NCBI RefSeq assembly: GCF_024971095.1 | Contig: NZ_CP069717.1 | Coordinates: forward strand, 434,001-498,000 | Direction of reading: 5' to 3' | Source of the DNA: Microbacterium neungamense | GTDB lineage: Bacteria > Actinomycetota > Actinomycetes > Actinomycetales > Microbacteriaceae | Length of the DNA: 64,000 nucleotides | Part shown: positions 1 through 8,344 of the stretch, one piece after another | Numbering within the stretch: the stretch's first letter is position 1 | Layout of the letters: the number at the start of each line of letters is the position of its first letter | Position numbers and translations under genes: made by a program | Notes under the pieces: generated by a model | Told to the model about the DNA's origin: nothing | Seen by the model: only the letters and a program-made list of their open reading frames with translations | Database searches by the model: none

Positions 1-180
1 TTCGTCATGGCGGCCGTGCGGGAGTGCGAGCAGGAGCTCGGCGAGACCGGCCGGGTGCTGCTGCGCGCGTCGGGCACGGAGTCGCTCGTGCGCGTCATGG
101 TCGAGGCAGCGGATGCCGAGACCGCACAGCTGCACGTCGACCGGCTGGCCACGATCGTCAAGGAACGCCTCGCCCTCTGA
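1..180 (+). CDS. glmM: phosphoglucosamine mutase, C-terminal end (partial)
   Basis: The window opens inside this gene; 59 codons and a TGA are visible. The segment [15 protein letters not shown] is the phosphate-binding loop of the fourth domain of alpha-D-phosphohexomutases, in the form typical of GlmM. GlmM isomerises glucosamine-6-phosphate to glucosamine-1-phosphate in the cytoplasm, the step after GlmS (present at 40749) on the way to UDP-GlcNAc and peptidoglycan. The start and catalytic serine lie outside the window. In related actinobacteria glmM is commonly close to coaA and glmS; here about 38 kb of polysaccharide genes separate them. Confidence 0.9.
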   Translation, partial: FVMAAVRECEQELGETGRVLLRASGTESLVRVMVEAADAETAQLHVDRLATIVKERLAL

Positions 181-184
181 CCCT

Positions 185-472
185 CGCCCGCCGGTCGTAG
201 AGCGAGCACCGCCGCAGGCGGAGCGAGACGAAACGCGCGCTCCTCCCGGGTCGGCCCCTTCCCGGTCGTTGAGCGAGCGGAGCGAGACGAAACGCGCGCT
301 CCTCCCGGGTCGGCCCCTTCCCGGTCGTTGAGCGAGCGAAGCGAGACGAAACGCGCGCTCCTCCCGGGTCGGCCCCTTCCCGGTCGTTGAGCGAGCGGAG
401 CGAGACGAAACGCGCGCTCCTCCCGGGTCGGCCCCTTCCCGGTCGTTGAGCGAGCGAAGCGAGACGAAACGA
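185..472. repeat. 59-bp tandem repeat array (family A)
   Basis: Four copies of a 59-base unit begin at 263, 322, 381 and 440, with a variant copy before them from about 192. The core is GGTCGTTGAGCGAGCGRAGC followed by GAGACGAAACG, then a GC-rich spacer containing CTCCCGGG. Copies differ mainly at one G/A position. The same core recurs at about 895-1010 (reverse), inside the gene at 48174, and at about 50550 and 50810. No gene is seen between glmM and 483. Confidence 0.9.
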
Positions 473-482
473 GCTCGCCGGT

Positions 483-770
483 TCAGCGCGCCGTGATCAG
501 ATGTCGCGGCGGCCCTTCGATGCGCGCCACGGCGATCTTCACCTCGGTGAGTTCGTCCTTCACTGCGTCGAAGCGTCCGGTGAACTTCTCGTCGAGTGCC
601 CGGATCTCTCCGGTGAGCTTCTCGTCGACGGACTTGATCTCGGCAGTGAACTTGTCATTGAACGACGCGAACCTGGCGTCCATCCGGTGGATCACCCATG
701 CGAAGCCCGCGAACATACCGACTCCGAGTGTCACGAGCGCGCTGATGATCGTGACGAGCTCCTCGGACAT
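483..770 (-). CDS. small membrane-anchored coiled-coil protein, unknown function
   Basis: A 95-residue protein. Residues about 4-24 form one hydrophobic membrane segment (LVTIISALVTLGVGMFAGF), followed by an amphipathic, charged helix with heptad-like FDEKLTGEIRALDEKF repeats, so a short coiled coil is likely. The ATG at 770 is chosen because GGAGG lies 7 bases upstream; an in-frame ATG at 776 is too close to that site. Similar small one-TM coiled-coil proteins occur widely without an assigned role. It is isolated between two repeat blocks. Not recognised further. Confidence 0.7.
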   Translation of the reverse strand: MSEELVTIISALVTLGVGMFAGFAWVIHRMDARFASFNDKFTAEIKSVDEKLTGEIRALDEKFTGRFDAVKDELTEVKIAVARIEGPPRHLITAR

Positions 771-856
771 GTACATGCCTCCATTGTGACGCGGCCTGAT
801 CGGGGTTGTCAGCCCACGGTAACGCCCGTGCCGAGGCGCGTCGGCCTCTCCGCTGG

Positions 857-882
857 CCGCTGTGGAGGACTCGCCACAGCGG
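857..882. terminator. hairpin, possible terminator for the leftward polysaccharide genes
   Basis: A perfect 9-bp inverted repeat, CCGCTGTGG at 857-865 and CCACAGCGG at 874-882, with an 8-base loop. It lies downstream of the minus-strand fragments ending at 1019. No T-run follows, so intrinsic termination is only a possibility. Confidence 0.4.
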
Positions 883-894
883 CTCTGTGTGGAG

Positions 895-1010
895 GAGAGG
901 CGTTTCGTCTCGTTTCGCCTGCGGCTGCGCTCGCTCAACGACCGGGAGGGGCGGCTGCGCTCACTCAACGACCGGGAGGGCGCTCCGCTCGCTCAACGAC
1001 CGGGAGGTGA
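895..1010. repeat. family A repeats, reverse orientation
   Basis: Contains CGTTTCGTCTCG and three spaced copies of a unit ending in CTCAACGACCGGGAG (about 926-950, 958-981 and 986-1008). It is the reverse complement of the core seen at 185-472. No gene is supported in 777-1018. Confidence 0.8.
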
Positions 1011-1018
1011 CGGGCGGT

Positions 1019-1790
1019 TCAGGGACCGGGAGGGGCGGCGCAGACGCGGAAGACGGGCCCGTCGACGAGGATCTCGGTGGTGCAGGGGTCGTGCGTCAGG
1101 CGCGGCGTCTCGGCCATACCGGGGGCGTCGAACAGGCCGATGTGCGCGCCAGACAGGAACACGGCCGACACCGGCGCGCCCCAGGGCTGTGCCGCCAGCC
1201 ACTCGGTGTCGGACTCCTCGACCCACTCGCGGATCGGCTCCACCACCGCGCGCTGCGCCGCCAGCGTCTCCTGCGGCATGAACGGGCGCTGCGCGTGCAG
1301 TACGTCGCCCGCCGCGGCGGTCAGCCCGATCACGCCGACCGCGACGGCGACACCGCCGCGCACCGCCGCCCCGGCCGGCCGCAGGTCGGCGCGCCACAGC
1401 ATCCGTGCCCCCCACACCGCGACCGCCGCGAGGATCGGGACGAACGCGAAGATCCCCGGTGCCGGATGCCGCACCCAGAGCGGCAGATCGGACGACAGGG
1501 ACCACCAGCCCAGGTAGTTCGCCAGGCCCGCCACCGTCGCCGCGGTCGTCGCCCGCACCCGCACCGGAATGCCGGCGCCGTTGCGCCGCCCGGCCCAGAA
1601 TCCGCCGACGATCAGCAGCAGCGCCGCCAGCACGGCGAGCAGCGGCATCCACCACGGCAGGAACCACGCGTCGAGCATGGTGCGGAACTTCTCGATCGGC
1701 GTGTTCGGCGGGTACGTGTACGTGTTCCCGAACATGAAGTTCTTGATGTCGCGCAGGTGGACGTAGTAGCCGGCCGGGCGAGCGGTGCTC
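1019..1790 (-). pseudogene. C-terminal fragment of a membrane protein (N terminus lost)
   Basis: Reading leftwards, coding character begins at about 1790 (GYYVHLRDIKNFMFG) in a frame with a stop just upstream and no start; an internal ATG at 1735 would give 238 residues. The fragment has four hydrophobic segments (residues of the 238-aa version about 25-50, 62-80, 93-112 and 125-147) and then an extracytoplasmic tail with two Cys. It could be the end of a GT-C-type glycosyltransferase or polymer-handling protein, but the family is not recognised. It abuts the truncated phosphatase at 1791-2213, so this is a chimeric junction. Confidence 0.6.
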
Positions 1791-2213
1791 GCGCGTCATC
1801 GTCAGCACCAGGTCGCTCTCGCCGAGGATGCCCTCGGTGAGCAGCCGGGCGGCGTGGCCCGCGGCATCCGTCTCGAGCGCGCCGAAGCGCGTGGCCAGCG
1901 CGGCCGCCGGCTCGGTCATGCCGTGGCCGACGAGCGCGTGCGTGCCGGCGCTGTGCACGCGCACGCCCAGCCCCTGCAGGCGGGCGCGCAGCAGGACCTC
2001 GGCCATCGGCGAGCGGCAGATGTTCCCGGTGCAGACGGTAAGGATGGTCGCCTCGGCGACCGCGGTCGCAGGCGCGACGGATGCCGGCTGGGCGGGCGGG
2101 AACAGACCGGTCGGCTGAGGCGGCAGCGGGGGAGCGTCCGGCAGGGCTTCGCGCAGCTGCCGCAGCTCGCGGCGGCTCAGGCGGGGCAGGGTGTCGCCGT
2201 CGGGGTCACTCAT
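1791..2213 (-). pseudogene. low-molecular-weight protein tyrosine phosphatase, truncated
   Basis: The N-terminal two thirds of a Wzb-like phosphatase. The P-loop CTGNICRSP starts at residue 61 after a polar N-terminal extension, and the family motif TMTREHR is present near residue 140. There the similarity stops: the expected remainder with the general-acid Asp-Pro loop is absent and the frame runs on as non-coding-like Arg/Ala-rich sequence to 993. The intact paralogue at 36514-37260 shows what is missing. The start ATG at 2213 has TACCCT six bases upstream, so it was probably transcribed leaderless. The fragment is very likely inactive. Confidence 0.75.
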
Positions 2214-2809
2214 CCCTCCAGGGTACGGCGAGTCTCGTCGCGGAGTGCACGGGCGCCGGCCACCAGCCCCCAGCCGCCGACGGCGCCGAGCGTGTTGGCG
2301 ACGAGGTCGGAGAAGGACGGATACCGGCTCGGGAGGAGGATCTGCACCGCCTCGATCGTCACGGTGGTGGCGAGCCCGGTGGCGGCGATGGCCCAGCCCG
2401 ACAGTCGCGGCCAGCCGGCGGCGAGCAGCAGCCCGAGCGGCACGAACAGGGCGATGTTCGCGAGGAACTCGAGCACGGGGTAGCCGAGCGCGTAGGGGAC
2501 GATGTCGCGGGCGGCCAGGAAGCGCGCCAGACGGTTCACGATGCCGGTGGCCACGGCGGCCTGCTCGCCGGGCAGCCAGGTGAGCAGGAGGAGCACCACG
2601 GAGTACGGGGCGAGCACGAGGCGGGGGAGGAAGCGGAGGGGGTCGAGGGTGGCGGAGCGGCGGGGAGGGGACGACGCTTCGACGGGCTCAGCGTCCGGGT
2701 GCGGGCGGGACGCTTCGACGGGCTCAGCGTCCGGGAAGTCGGACCCTTCGACAGGCTCAGGGTCCGAGATAGGCTCAGGGTCCGGGGCGGGCTCAGGGGC
2801 CGGGGTCAT
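2210..2809 (-). CDS. VanZ-family membrane protein
   Basis: A 199-residue protein. Residues about 55-195 contain four hydrophobic segments and the VanZ signatures LFVPLGLLLA and SFSDLVANTLGA. VanZ-like proteins often lie in cell-wall or polysaccharide loci; the VanZ of van clusters gives low-level teicoplanin resistance, but the function of most relatives is unknown. The ATG at 2809 overlaps the stop of the upstream glycosyltransferase as ATGA, implying translational coupling. Residues about 3-42 are encoded by family B repeats and read as PEPVEG/AEPVEAS units, a low-complexity cytoplasmic extension not found in typical VanZ. Confidence 0.8.
   Translation of the reverse strand: MTPAPEPAPDPEPISDPEPVEGSDFPDAEPVEASRPHPDAEPVEASSPPRRSATLDPLRFLPRLVLAPYSVVLLLLTWLPGEQAAVATGIVNRLARFLAARDIVPYALGYPVLEFLANIALFVPLGLLLAAGWPRLSGWAIAATGLATTVTIEAVQILLPSRYPSFSDLVANTLGAVGGWGLVAGARALRDETRRTLEG
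2685..2800. repeat. family B repeat cluster inside the VanZ 5' end
   Basis: Several copies of a 25-base imperfect palindrome of the form GGACGCTTCGACGGGCTCAG followed by CGTCC, plus GGTCCGA variants. The arms GGACGCT and AGCGTCC can pair. The same family occurs at 24565-24752, 32839-32975, about 45043-45165, 50583, 50836, 54711 and 54771. Confidence 0.85.
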
Positions 2810-3903
2810 CGGACGAACTCGCGGATGCGGGCGGTGAAGACGGACTCGCGGAAGCGGCCCACGGCGGCCTCCGCGTCGAAACACGGCAGGGCGATCGCGG
2901 CGGTGATGGCGGCGGCGAGGGCCCCGGCATCCGATGCGTCTGCCGTCACCCCGCTCACCCCGGCAGTGTACGTCTCGGTCTGGCCGCCCACCGGTCCGGT
3001 GACGACCGGGGTGCCGGCGGCCTGTGCCTCCACCGGCAGGATCCCGAAGTCCTCCACCGCCGGGAACACGAATGCGGAGGCCCGCTGCAGCAGCGCATAC
3101 AGCAGAGCGTCCGACGGTGCGATGATGAACCGCACCGGCGTGCCCGCCGTCTCGGCGAGCGCGCGCAGCCGCGGCTCGTCCGGACCGCTGCCGGCGATCA
3201 CGACCGGCAGCCCTGCCCTGGCCCCCGCCGCGATCACGAGATCGAGCCGCTTGTACGGCACGAACCGCGAGGCGCCCAGCACGAAGGCCTCGGGCAGCTC
3301 GTCGAGCACCCGCCGTTCGGCGTCGGCGCTCACCTCGGCGCGCCAGTCGTCCCGCGCGAGGATGCGGTCCACCGCCACCGGCGGGTGGATCACCTCGGCG
3401 CCCCGCCCCCAGGCGCGACGGATGCGGTCGCGCACGAACGCGCTGTTCGCCGCGATCCGTGTCGCCTCCTGCGCCCGGCGGCGGTCGAGCCGTCGCAGCG
3501 CCGGCGCCGCCGCCCGCACCAGGGGCCGGTCGCCGCGCTCGTCGAGCTCGGGATTCCAGATGTACCGGGCGGGAGTGTGCGCGTACACGTACTTCGGCAC
3601 GTCGCGGCCCGGCATCCGGGCGTGGTGGGCGAAGAGGTGCGAGCTGACCAGCATCCACTCCGCCTCCGGGTCGGCGGCCAGCCGGCGCCACGTCGGGACC
3701 ATGAACGGCAGCGCGAGCGCCTTGTGCCGGCGCAACGGCGTGCGCGCCAGCCAGCTCTCCCGGGCGCGACCCCCGAAGCGCTCCGGCGCGTCGTCCCACA
3801 GGCAGCGGATGCCGGCATCCGGGAACGCCCGCGCCATCGCCTCGAGCACCTGCTCGGCGCCGCCCGACGGTTCGATCCATTCGTGGACGAGGAGTCCGGG
3901 CAC
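2806..3903 (-). CDS. GT4-family glycosyltransferase, WbaZ-like
   Basis: A 365-residue protein with a GT-B fold. The N-terminal half has VYAHTPARYIWNPEL and IAANSAFVRDRI, resembling WbaZ-type mannosyltransferases. The C-terminal half has the nucleotide-sugar site ASRFVPYKRLDLVI and the donor-binding E-x7-E region VEDFGILPVEAQAAGTP (residues about 281-297). The start is GTG at 3903, overlapping the ugd stop by one base (TAGTG), so translation is likely coupled to ugd. It probably transfers a nucleotide-activated sugar to the lipid-linked repeat unit at the cytoplasmic membrane face. The sugar is not predictable. Confidence 0.85.
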   Translation of the reverse strand: MPGLLVHEWIEPSGGAEQVLEAMARAFPDAGIRCLWDDAPERFGGRARESWLARTPLRRHKALALPFMVPTWRRLAADPEAEWMLVSSHLFAHHARMPGRDVPKYVYAHTPARYIWNPELDERGDRPLVRAAAPALRRLDRRRAQEATRIAANSAFVRDRIRRAWGRGAEVIHPPVAVDRILARDDWRAEVSADAERRVLDELPEAFVLGASRFVPYKRLDLVIAAGARAGLPVVIAGSGPDEPRLRALAETAGTPVRFIIAPSDALLYALLQRASAFVFPAVEDFGILPVEAQAAGTPVVTGPVGGQTETYTAGVSGVTADASDAGALAAAITAAIALPCFDAEAAVGRFRESVFTARIREFVR

Positions 3904-5213
3904 TACGGGCGCCCCATGCCGAAGTACGTCCAGCCTGCGGCCCGCCAGGCCTTCGGGTCGTACGAGTTGCGGCCGTCGACCACGACCCGACCGCGCGCGA
4001 GGGACGCCGCGTGCTCGGGGGTGAGCTGTCGGCGGTACTCGTCCCACTCGGTCACCAGCAGCACCGCATCCGCGTCGCGCAGCGCCTCGTCGCGCTCCGT
4101 CACGTACGTCAGCTGCGGATGCAGGCGCCGCGCGTTCTCGATCGCCTGCGGGTCGGTGACGACGACGTCGGCGCCGAGGCCGCGCAGCCGCACCGCCGCA
4201 TCCAGAGCGGGGGAGTCGCGCACGTCGTCGCTGAACGGCTTGAACGCCGCACCCAGCACCGCCACCTTCTTGCCGAACACGCTTCCCCCCAGGCCGTCGA
4301 TCACGAGCTGCACGGCGCGATCGCGGCGGCGCAGATTGATGGCATCCACCTCCCGCAGGAAGCTGACCGACTCGCGCCGGCCGAGCTCCTCGGCCCGTGC
4401 AGCGAAGGCGCGGATGTCCTTCGGCAGGCATCCGCCGCCGAACCCGATGCCGGCGCCGAGGAACTTGCGGCCGATCCGGGCGTCGTGCCCGATCGCCTCG
4501 GCGAGCAGCGTGACATCCGCCCCGGTGACCTCCGCGATCTCCGCCATCGCGTTGATGAACGAGATCTTCGTGGCCAGGAACGCGTTGGCGGCGACCTTGA
4601 CGAGTTCGGCGGTGGCGTAGTCGGTGACGATGAACGGGGTGTCCTTCGCGATCGCGGGGTGGTACACCTCGCGCAGGACGGATGCCGCGCGCTCGCCCTC
4701 GTCGCCGTCGGGGACGCCCACGACGATGCGGTCGGGGTCGATCGTGTCCTGCACGGCCCAGCCCTCGCGCAGGAACTCCGGGTTCCAGACCAGGGTGGCG
4801 CCCGTGACCGCGACGCGCTCGGCGAGCACCGCGGCGGTGCCGACGGGCACCGTGGACTTGCCGGCGACGACGTCGCCCGGGCGCAGATGCGGCAGCAGGG
4901 AGTCGAAGGCCTCATCGACGTGGCTGAGGTCGGCCGCGTGGCCGCTCTGCTGCTGCGGGGTGCCGACCCCGACGAAGTGCACGTCGGCGCCCGCGGCGGC
5001 GGCGATGCCGGTGGTGAAGGTCAGCCGGCCCGAGCGGATGCCCTCGGCGAGCAGCTCCTGCAGGCGGGGCTCGAAGAACGGCGCCTCGCCGCGGGAGAGC
5101 GCGGCGATCTTGCCCTCGTCGATGTCGATGCCGACCACGTCGTGCCCGATGGAGGCCATGGCCGCGGCGTGCACGGCCCCGAGATAGCCGCACCCGATGA
5201 CAGAGAGCCGCAC
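3903..5213 (-). CDS. ugd: UDP-glucose 6-dehydrogenase
   Basis: A 436-residue protein, normal for the family. The Rossmann motif GCGYLG is at residues 7-12, the central helix signature is TAELVKVAANAFLATKISFIN, and the catalytic Cys262 lies in GFGGGCLPKD. The enzyme oxidises UDP-glucose twice with NAD+ to UDP-glucuronate, supplying uronic acid for an acidic polysaccharide. The GTG start has a GGAAGAGGA ribosome site a few bases upstream. It heads a leftward run with the GT4 and VanZ genes. Upstream is a CTGGGGG box resembling the motif seen before other genes of this locus. Confidence 0.95.
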   Translation of the reverse strand: MRLSVIGCGYLGAVHAAAMASIGHDVVGIDIDEGKIAALSRGEAPFFEPRLQELLAEGIRSGRLTFTTGIAAAAGADVHFVGVGTPQQQSGHAADLSHVDEAFDSLLPHLRPGDVVAGKSTVPVGTAAVLAERVAVTGATLVWNPEFLREGWAVQDTIDPDRIVVGVPDGDEGERAASVLREVYHPAIAKDTPFIVTDYATAELVKVAANAFLATKISFINAMAEIAEVTGADVTLLAEAIGHDARIGRKFLGAGIGFGGGCLPKDIRAFAARAEELGRRESVSFLREVDAINLRRRDRAVQLVIDGLGGSVFGKKVAVLGAAFKPFSDDVRDSPALDAAVRLRGLGADVVVTDPQAIENARRLHPQLTYVTERDEALRDADAVLLVTEWDEYRRQLTPEHAASLARGRVVVDGRNSYDPKAWRAAGWTYFGMGRP

Positions 5214-5300
5214 GATCGTTCCTCTTCCCCCAGGGACACCGTAGTCTCATCATGGCGCATGCGTGCGACGCGGAGGTGAACGATCTGGACCCCTCTCCTG

Positions 5301-5328
5301 TTCGTGGCGAGCGTGCGGGTGTCATACT
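5301..5328 (+). promoter_or_regulatory. possible promoter of the Wzy-like gene
   Basis: TTCGTG at 5301-5306 and CATACT at 5323-5328 with a 16-base spacer, in the divergent region between ugd and the gene at 5353. The -35 match is weak. Confidence 0.35.
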
Positions 5329-5352
5329 GAACTCACGCTTGAGGGGGCGGAC

Positions 5353-6873
5353 ATGGGGATGGGGCTGGGTACGCGCACGTCCCTTTCGCCGCGCCTCGCG
5401 GATGCCTGGTCGCACGTGTGGCAGTGGACGCTCTTCGCCGGCGGCGTCGCGGCCGGCGCCTACCTGCTGCTCGATCGCGGCATCGCGAACGGCGCCGTCA
5501 CCGCCGCCGCGATCGGGGTGCTGCTGATCGGCCTGGTGCTGACCGGAGCGCAGCCGATGGCCATCCCGCTGATCGCCACGCCCGCGCTGTTCGTCGTCGA
5601 GCGGATGGGGCTGGGCGGCGGGGACCTCACCGTGTCGGATGCCGCGCTCGCGGCCGCCTGCGCCACAGCCGTGTTCCTCGGCGACCGCGATCTCAGCCCC
5701 CCGATGAAGGCGCTGCTGCGGCTGAACCTCGTCTACCAGTTCGCGACGCTGTTCACGGTGATCGTGAACCCGTTCGTCCAGAACACGATCGAATGGGTCC
5801 ACGCGTGGCTGCTGATCTCCGGCGCGCTGATCACCGGCTGGGCGATCGGCCGGGCGGGCAAGGCGCGAATCGCGTTCGTGCTGATGCACCTGGTTGCGGC
5901 GACGATCGCCGTCGGCGTGCTGATCGCGGCCGTGCCGATGGTCGCGGCCTGGGAGTTCACCGGGGTGTATCCGCAGTGGCCCTGGCCGATGCACAAGAAC
6001 TTCGCCGGCGGCGCCCTCGCGTTCGTGGCCTTCCTCGCGTACCTCAACCCGGACTGGGCGGCGCTGCCGAAGCGCTGGGCGCGCGCGTCGATGATCCTCG
6101 CCGCGGTCGGGCTGCTGCTCACCCAGTCGCGTCAGGCCATGATCGGCCTCCTCGTCGCCCTGCTGATCCACGTCGTCCGGCAGGGCGCGGCGAAGCACTG
6201 GGTGCTCATCAGCGCGATCACAGTGCCGGGCGTCGTCCTCATCGTGCAGAGCGTGGTCGAGCAGATCGAATCGCAGAACCGCTTCAATTCGGCGAACCAG
6301 CGCCTGGAGTGGATCCGCCAGGTGTACGCGCTCTGGAAGGAGTCGCCCCTGTTCGGGCACGGACTGCGCTACTGGTACGTCACCCCCACCTCGCCCTTCC
6401 AGCCGCCGCAGGCCGAGCTCGAGGTGGTGGCCTCGGCCGGCCTGGTGGGGCTGCTCGGCTTCGGCATCATGTGGCTGGGAATCGTCGTGGTCCTCTGGCG
6501 ACTCGACCCGCGGTTCGGGATGCTCGCGCTCGGATCCGTTCTCGCCCGCATCGTGCAGGCGCAGTTCGACCTGTTCTGGGTGTCGGCGCAGGTGTCGATC
6601 CCCTTCGTGATCGCCGGCATCTGCCTCGGAGCGCAGGCGCTCGCCGTCTCTCGCGGCGAATCGAGCGACTACCGGAACACGCGCGGGCGTAAGATCAACC
6701 GCAATACACACGGGGGTGGAGATGGAGATCCGCGACTACTTCCTGGCGCTGCGGCGCCACGGAATTGCGATCGTGCTGCTGGTGCTCGTCGGGCTCGGGG
6801 CCGGGTACGGCTGGGTTCAGCTGCAGACGCCGGTCTACCAGGCGTCGGCCAGCGGCTTCGCGAAGGCCCGTGA
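5353..6873 (+). CDS. O-antigen ligase / Wzy-like polymerase membrane protein
   Basis: A 506-residue protein with about ten or more membrane segments. LTQSRQAMIGLLVALLI and RLEWIRQVYALWKESPLFGHG match the Wzy_C/O-antigen-ligase superfamily, in which a large periplasmic loop carries the active site. It would polymerise or ligate repeat units outside the membrane. The ATG at 5353 has GAGGGGG about 6 bases upstream. Oddly, the frame continues to 6873, overlapping the next gene by about 150 bases, and the last 50 residues are polar and Arg/Ala-rich. A TAA in the +1 frame at 6690 is where a natural end would fit, so a one-base loss near the 3' end is possible. Confidence 0.8.
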   Translation: MGMGLGTRTSLSPRLADAWSHVWQWTLFAGGVAAGAYLLLDRGIANGAVTAAAIGVLLIGLVLTGAQPMAIPLIATPALFVVERMGLGGGDLTVSDAALAAACATAVFLGDRDLSPPMKALLRLNLVYQFATLFTVIVNPFVQNTIEWVHAWLLISGALITGWAIGRAGKARIAFVLMHLVAATIAVGVLIAAVPMVAAWEFTGVYPQWPWPMHKNFAGGALAFVAFLAYLNPDWAALPKRWARASMILAAVGLLLTQSRQAMIGLLVALLIHVVRQGAAKHWVLISAITVPGVVLIVQSVVEQIESQNRFNSANQRLEWIRQVYALWKESPLFGHGLRYWYVTPTSPFQPPQAELEVVASAGLVGLLGFGIMWLGIVVVLWRLDPRFGMLALGSVLARIVQAQFDLFWVSAQVSIPFVIAGICLGAQALAVSRGESSDYRNTRGRKINRNTHGGGDGDPRLLPGAAAPRNCDRAAGARRARGRVRLGSAADAGLPGVGQRLREGP

Positions 6874-8344
6874 CACCATCACCGAGACCGGCGACCAGAT
6901 CTCCCCCGCCGGCAACGACAGCCTGGCCCGCTCGAAGGTGCAGTCGTTCCTCGACATGGCGACCTGGCGCACGGTCGCCGAGTACGCCGCCGAGGAGATG
7001 GGCATCGAGGCTCGGCCGGAGGATCTGGTGCGCCGGATCGAGGTCACGAATCCCCCGGGCACGCCCATCCTCCGGATCACCGCGCAGGGCCCGACGCCCG
7101 AATCCGCTCGCAGCCTCGCCGAGGCGTGGGCGAAGGGCCTCATCGCCACCATCGACGCGAGCGACGGCGACGGCACCGAGGGGTCCGCCCCGGTGACGAT
7201 CCTCCTCGGTGAGTCGGCGTCGCTGCCGACCGAGCCGGTCTTCCCCGACACCGAGACCTCACTGCTGGTCGGCGGCCTCCTCGGCCTGGGCGCGGGCATC
7301 GCGTTCGCCGTGCTGCGGGCGCTCTCCGACCGCCGCATCCGGCCGAACGACGACGTCGAGCAGCGCATCGGGATCCCCGTGCTCGGCAGCATCCCGCAGG
7401 TGAGCGGCATGGACCCCGGTACCCAGCTGATCGACGACAGCGCGAGGCACACCAAGGCCGGCTTCGCCATCACCGAGGCTCTGCGCACGCTGCGCACCAA
7501 CCTGCAGTTCATGGACGTCGACCATCCGCCCCGGCGGATCGTCGTCACCAGCGCGCTGCCGGGGGACGGGAAGTCGACGGTGGCCGCGAACCTCGCCGCG
7601 ATGCTCGCCGCGAACGGCGAGCACGTCGCGCTCATCGACGGCGACCTGCGCCGCCCCACGGTCGCTGCGACGATGGGGCTCGTGCCCGGCGCGGGACTCA
7701 CCGACGTGCTGGCCGGCCGGGCCGAGCTGATCGAGGTGCTTCAGCGAGCGCCGCACACCCCGGGGCTGATCGTGCTGGGCGCCGGTACGATCCCGCCCAA
7801 CCCGAGCGAGCTGCTCGGGTCGGACCGGATGCGCGCCGTCCTCGACGAGCTCGCGCAGCACGCCATCGTCATCATCGACGCCCCGCCGCTGCTGCCGGTG
7901 ACCGACGGAGTCATCCTCACGCACCAGGCCGATGGCGCGATCATCGTCGTCACGGTCGGCAAGACCACCTACGACCTCGTCGACAAGGCCACCGCCGCGC
8001 TGGAGAAGGTGAACGGCCGCGTGCTCGGCCTCGTCCTCAACCGGGTGCCCCTCACCAGCGCCGGCGCCAAGTACTACGCGTACGAGTACCGTTCCCGCCA
8101 CGACGAGCCGGAATCGGCCGCAGCATCCGAGACCGAGACGCCGGCGCCCGCCAAGCCGAAGGCGAGGGGAGGTCGCGGTGCGAAGCGCACCCCGCCGAAA
8201 CGTCCCCGCACCGTGGGACAGGAGCTGCCCGCCATCGAGCACCTGGACGACGAGTCGACGCTCGATGAGCTGTTCGGTGACGAGCCCGTCCCCACGACGG
8301 CACCGGAACGGACCACGGGCGGCCGGCGTGACGTCGCGCACTGA
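6716..8344 (+). CDS. Wzz-like/BY-type tyrosine autokinase
   Basis: A 542-residue protein from GTG 6716; ATG 6722 is an equal candidate. The N-terminal Wzz-like part has a membrane segment at about 17-36 and a second near 180-200. The cytoplasmic BY-kinase domain has Walker A PGDGKSTVA (about 281-289), Walker A' LIDGDLRRP (about 306-314) and Walker B IVIIDAPP (about 384-391). A Tyr cluster, YYAYEY, follows, then a Lys/Pro-rich tail. These proteins control chain length and export through cyclic autophosphorylation opposed by a Wzb phosphatase. An intact-looking paralogue of the frameshifted copy at 33536. Confidence 0.88.
   Translation: MEMEIRDYFLALRRHGIAIVLLVLVGLGAGYGWVQLQTPVYQASASGFAKARDTITETGDQISPAGNDSLARSKVQSFLDMATWRTVAEYAAEEMGIEARPEDLVRRIEVTNPPGTPILRITAQGPTPESARSLAEAWAKGLIATIDASDGDGTEGSAPVTILLGESASLPTEPVFPDTETSLLVGGLLGLGAGIAFAVLRALSDRRIRPNDDVEQRIGIPVLGSIPQVSGMDPGTQLIDDSARHTKAGFAITEALRTLRTNLQFMDVDHPPRRIVVTSALPGDGKSTVAANLAAMLAANGEHVALIDGDLRRPTVAATMGLVPGAGLTDVLAGRAELIEVLQRAPHTPGLIVLGAGTIPPNPSELLGSDRMRAVLDELAQHAIVIIDAPPLLPVTDGVILTHQADGAIIVVTVGKTTYDLVDKATAALEKVNGRVLGLVLNRVPLTSAGAKYYAYEYRSRHDEPESAAASETETPAPAKPKARGGRGAKRTPPKRPRTVGQELPAIEHLDDESTLDELFGDEPVPTTAPERTTGGRRDVAH

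Noticed and set aside
185..472. CRISPR array suggested by regularly spaced repeats
   Set aside because: The whole 59-base unit repeats, with no unique spacers, and there are no cas genes; the core also occurs singly elsewhere.
993..1790. Phosphatase reading as a genuine 406-residue fusion protein from 2213 to 993
   Set aside because: Beyond residue about 144 the sequence is Arg/Ala/Gly-rich and out of phase with the real coding frame of the membrane fragment.
2081..4024. Long plus-strand frames over the VanZ and glycosyltransferase genes
   Set aside because: Arg/Gly/Ser-rich shadows of minus-strand genes without domain features.
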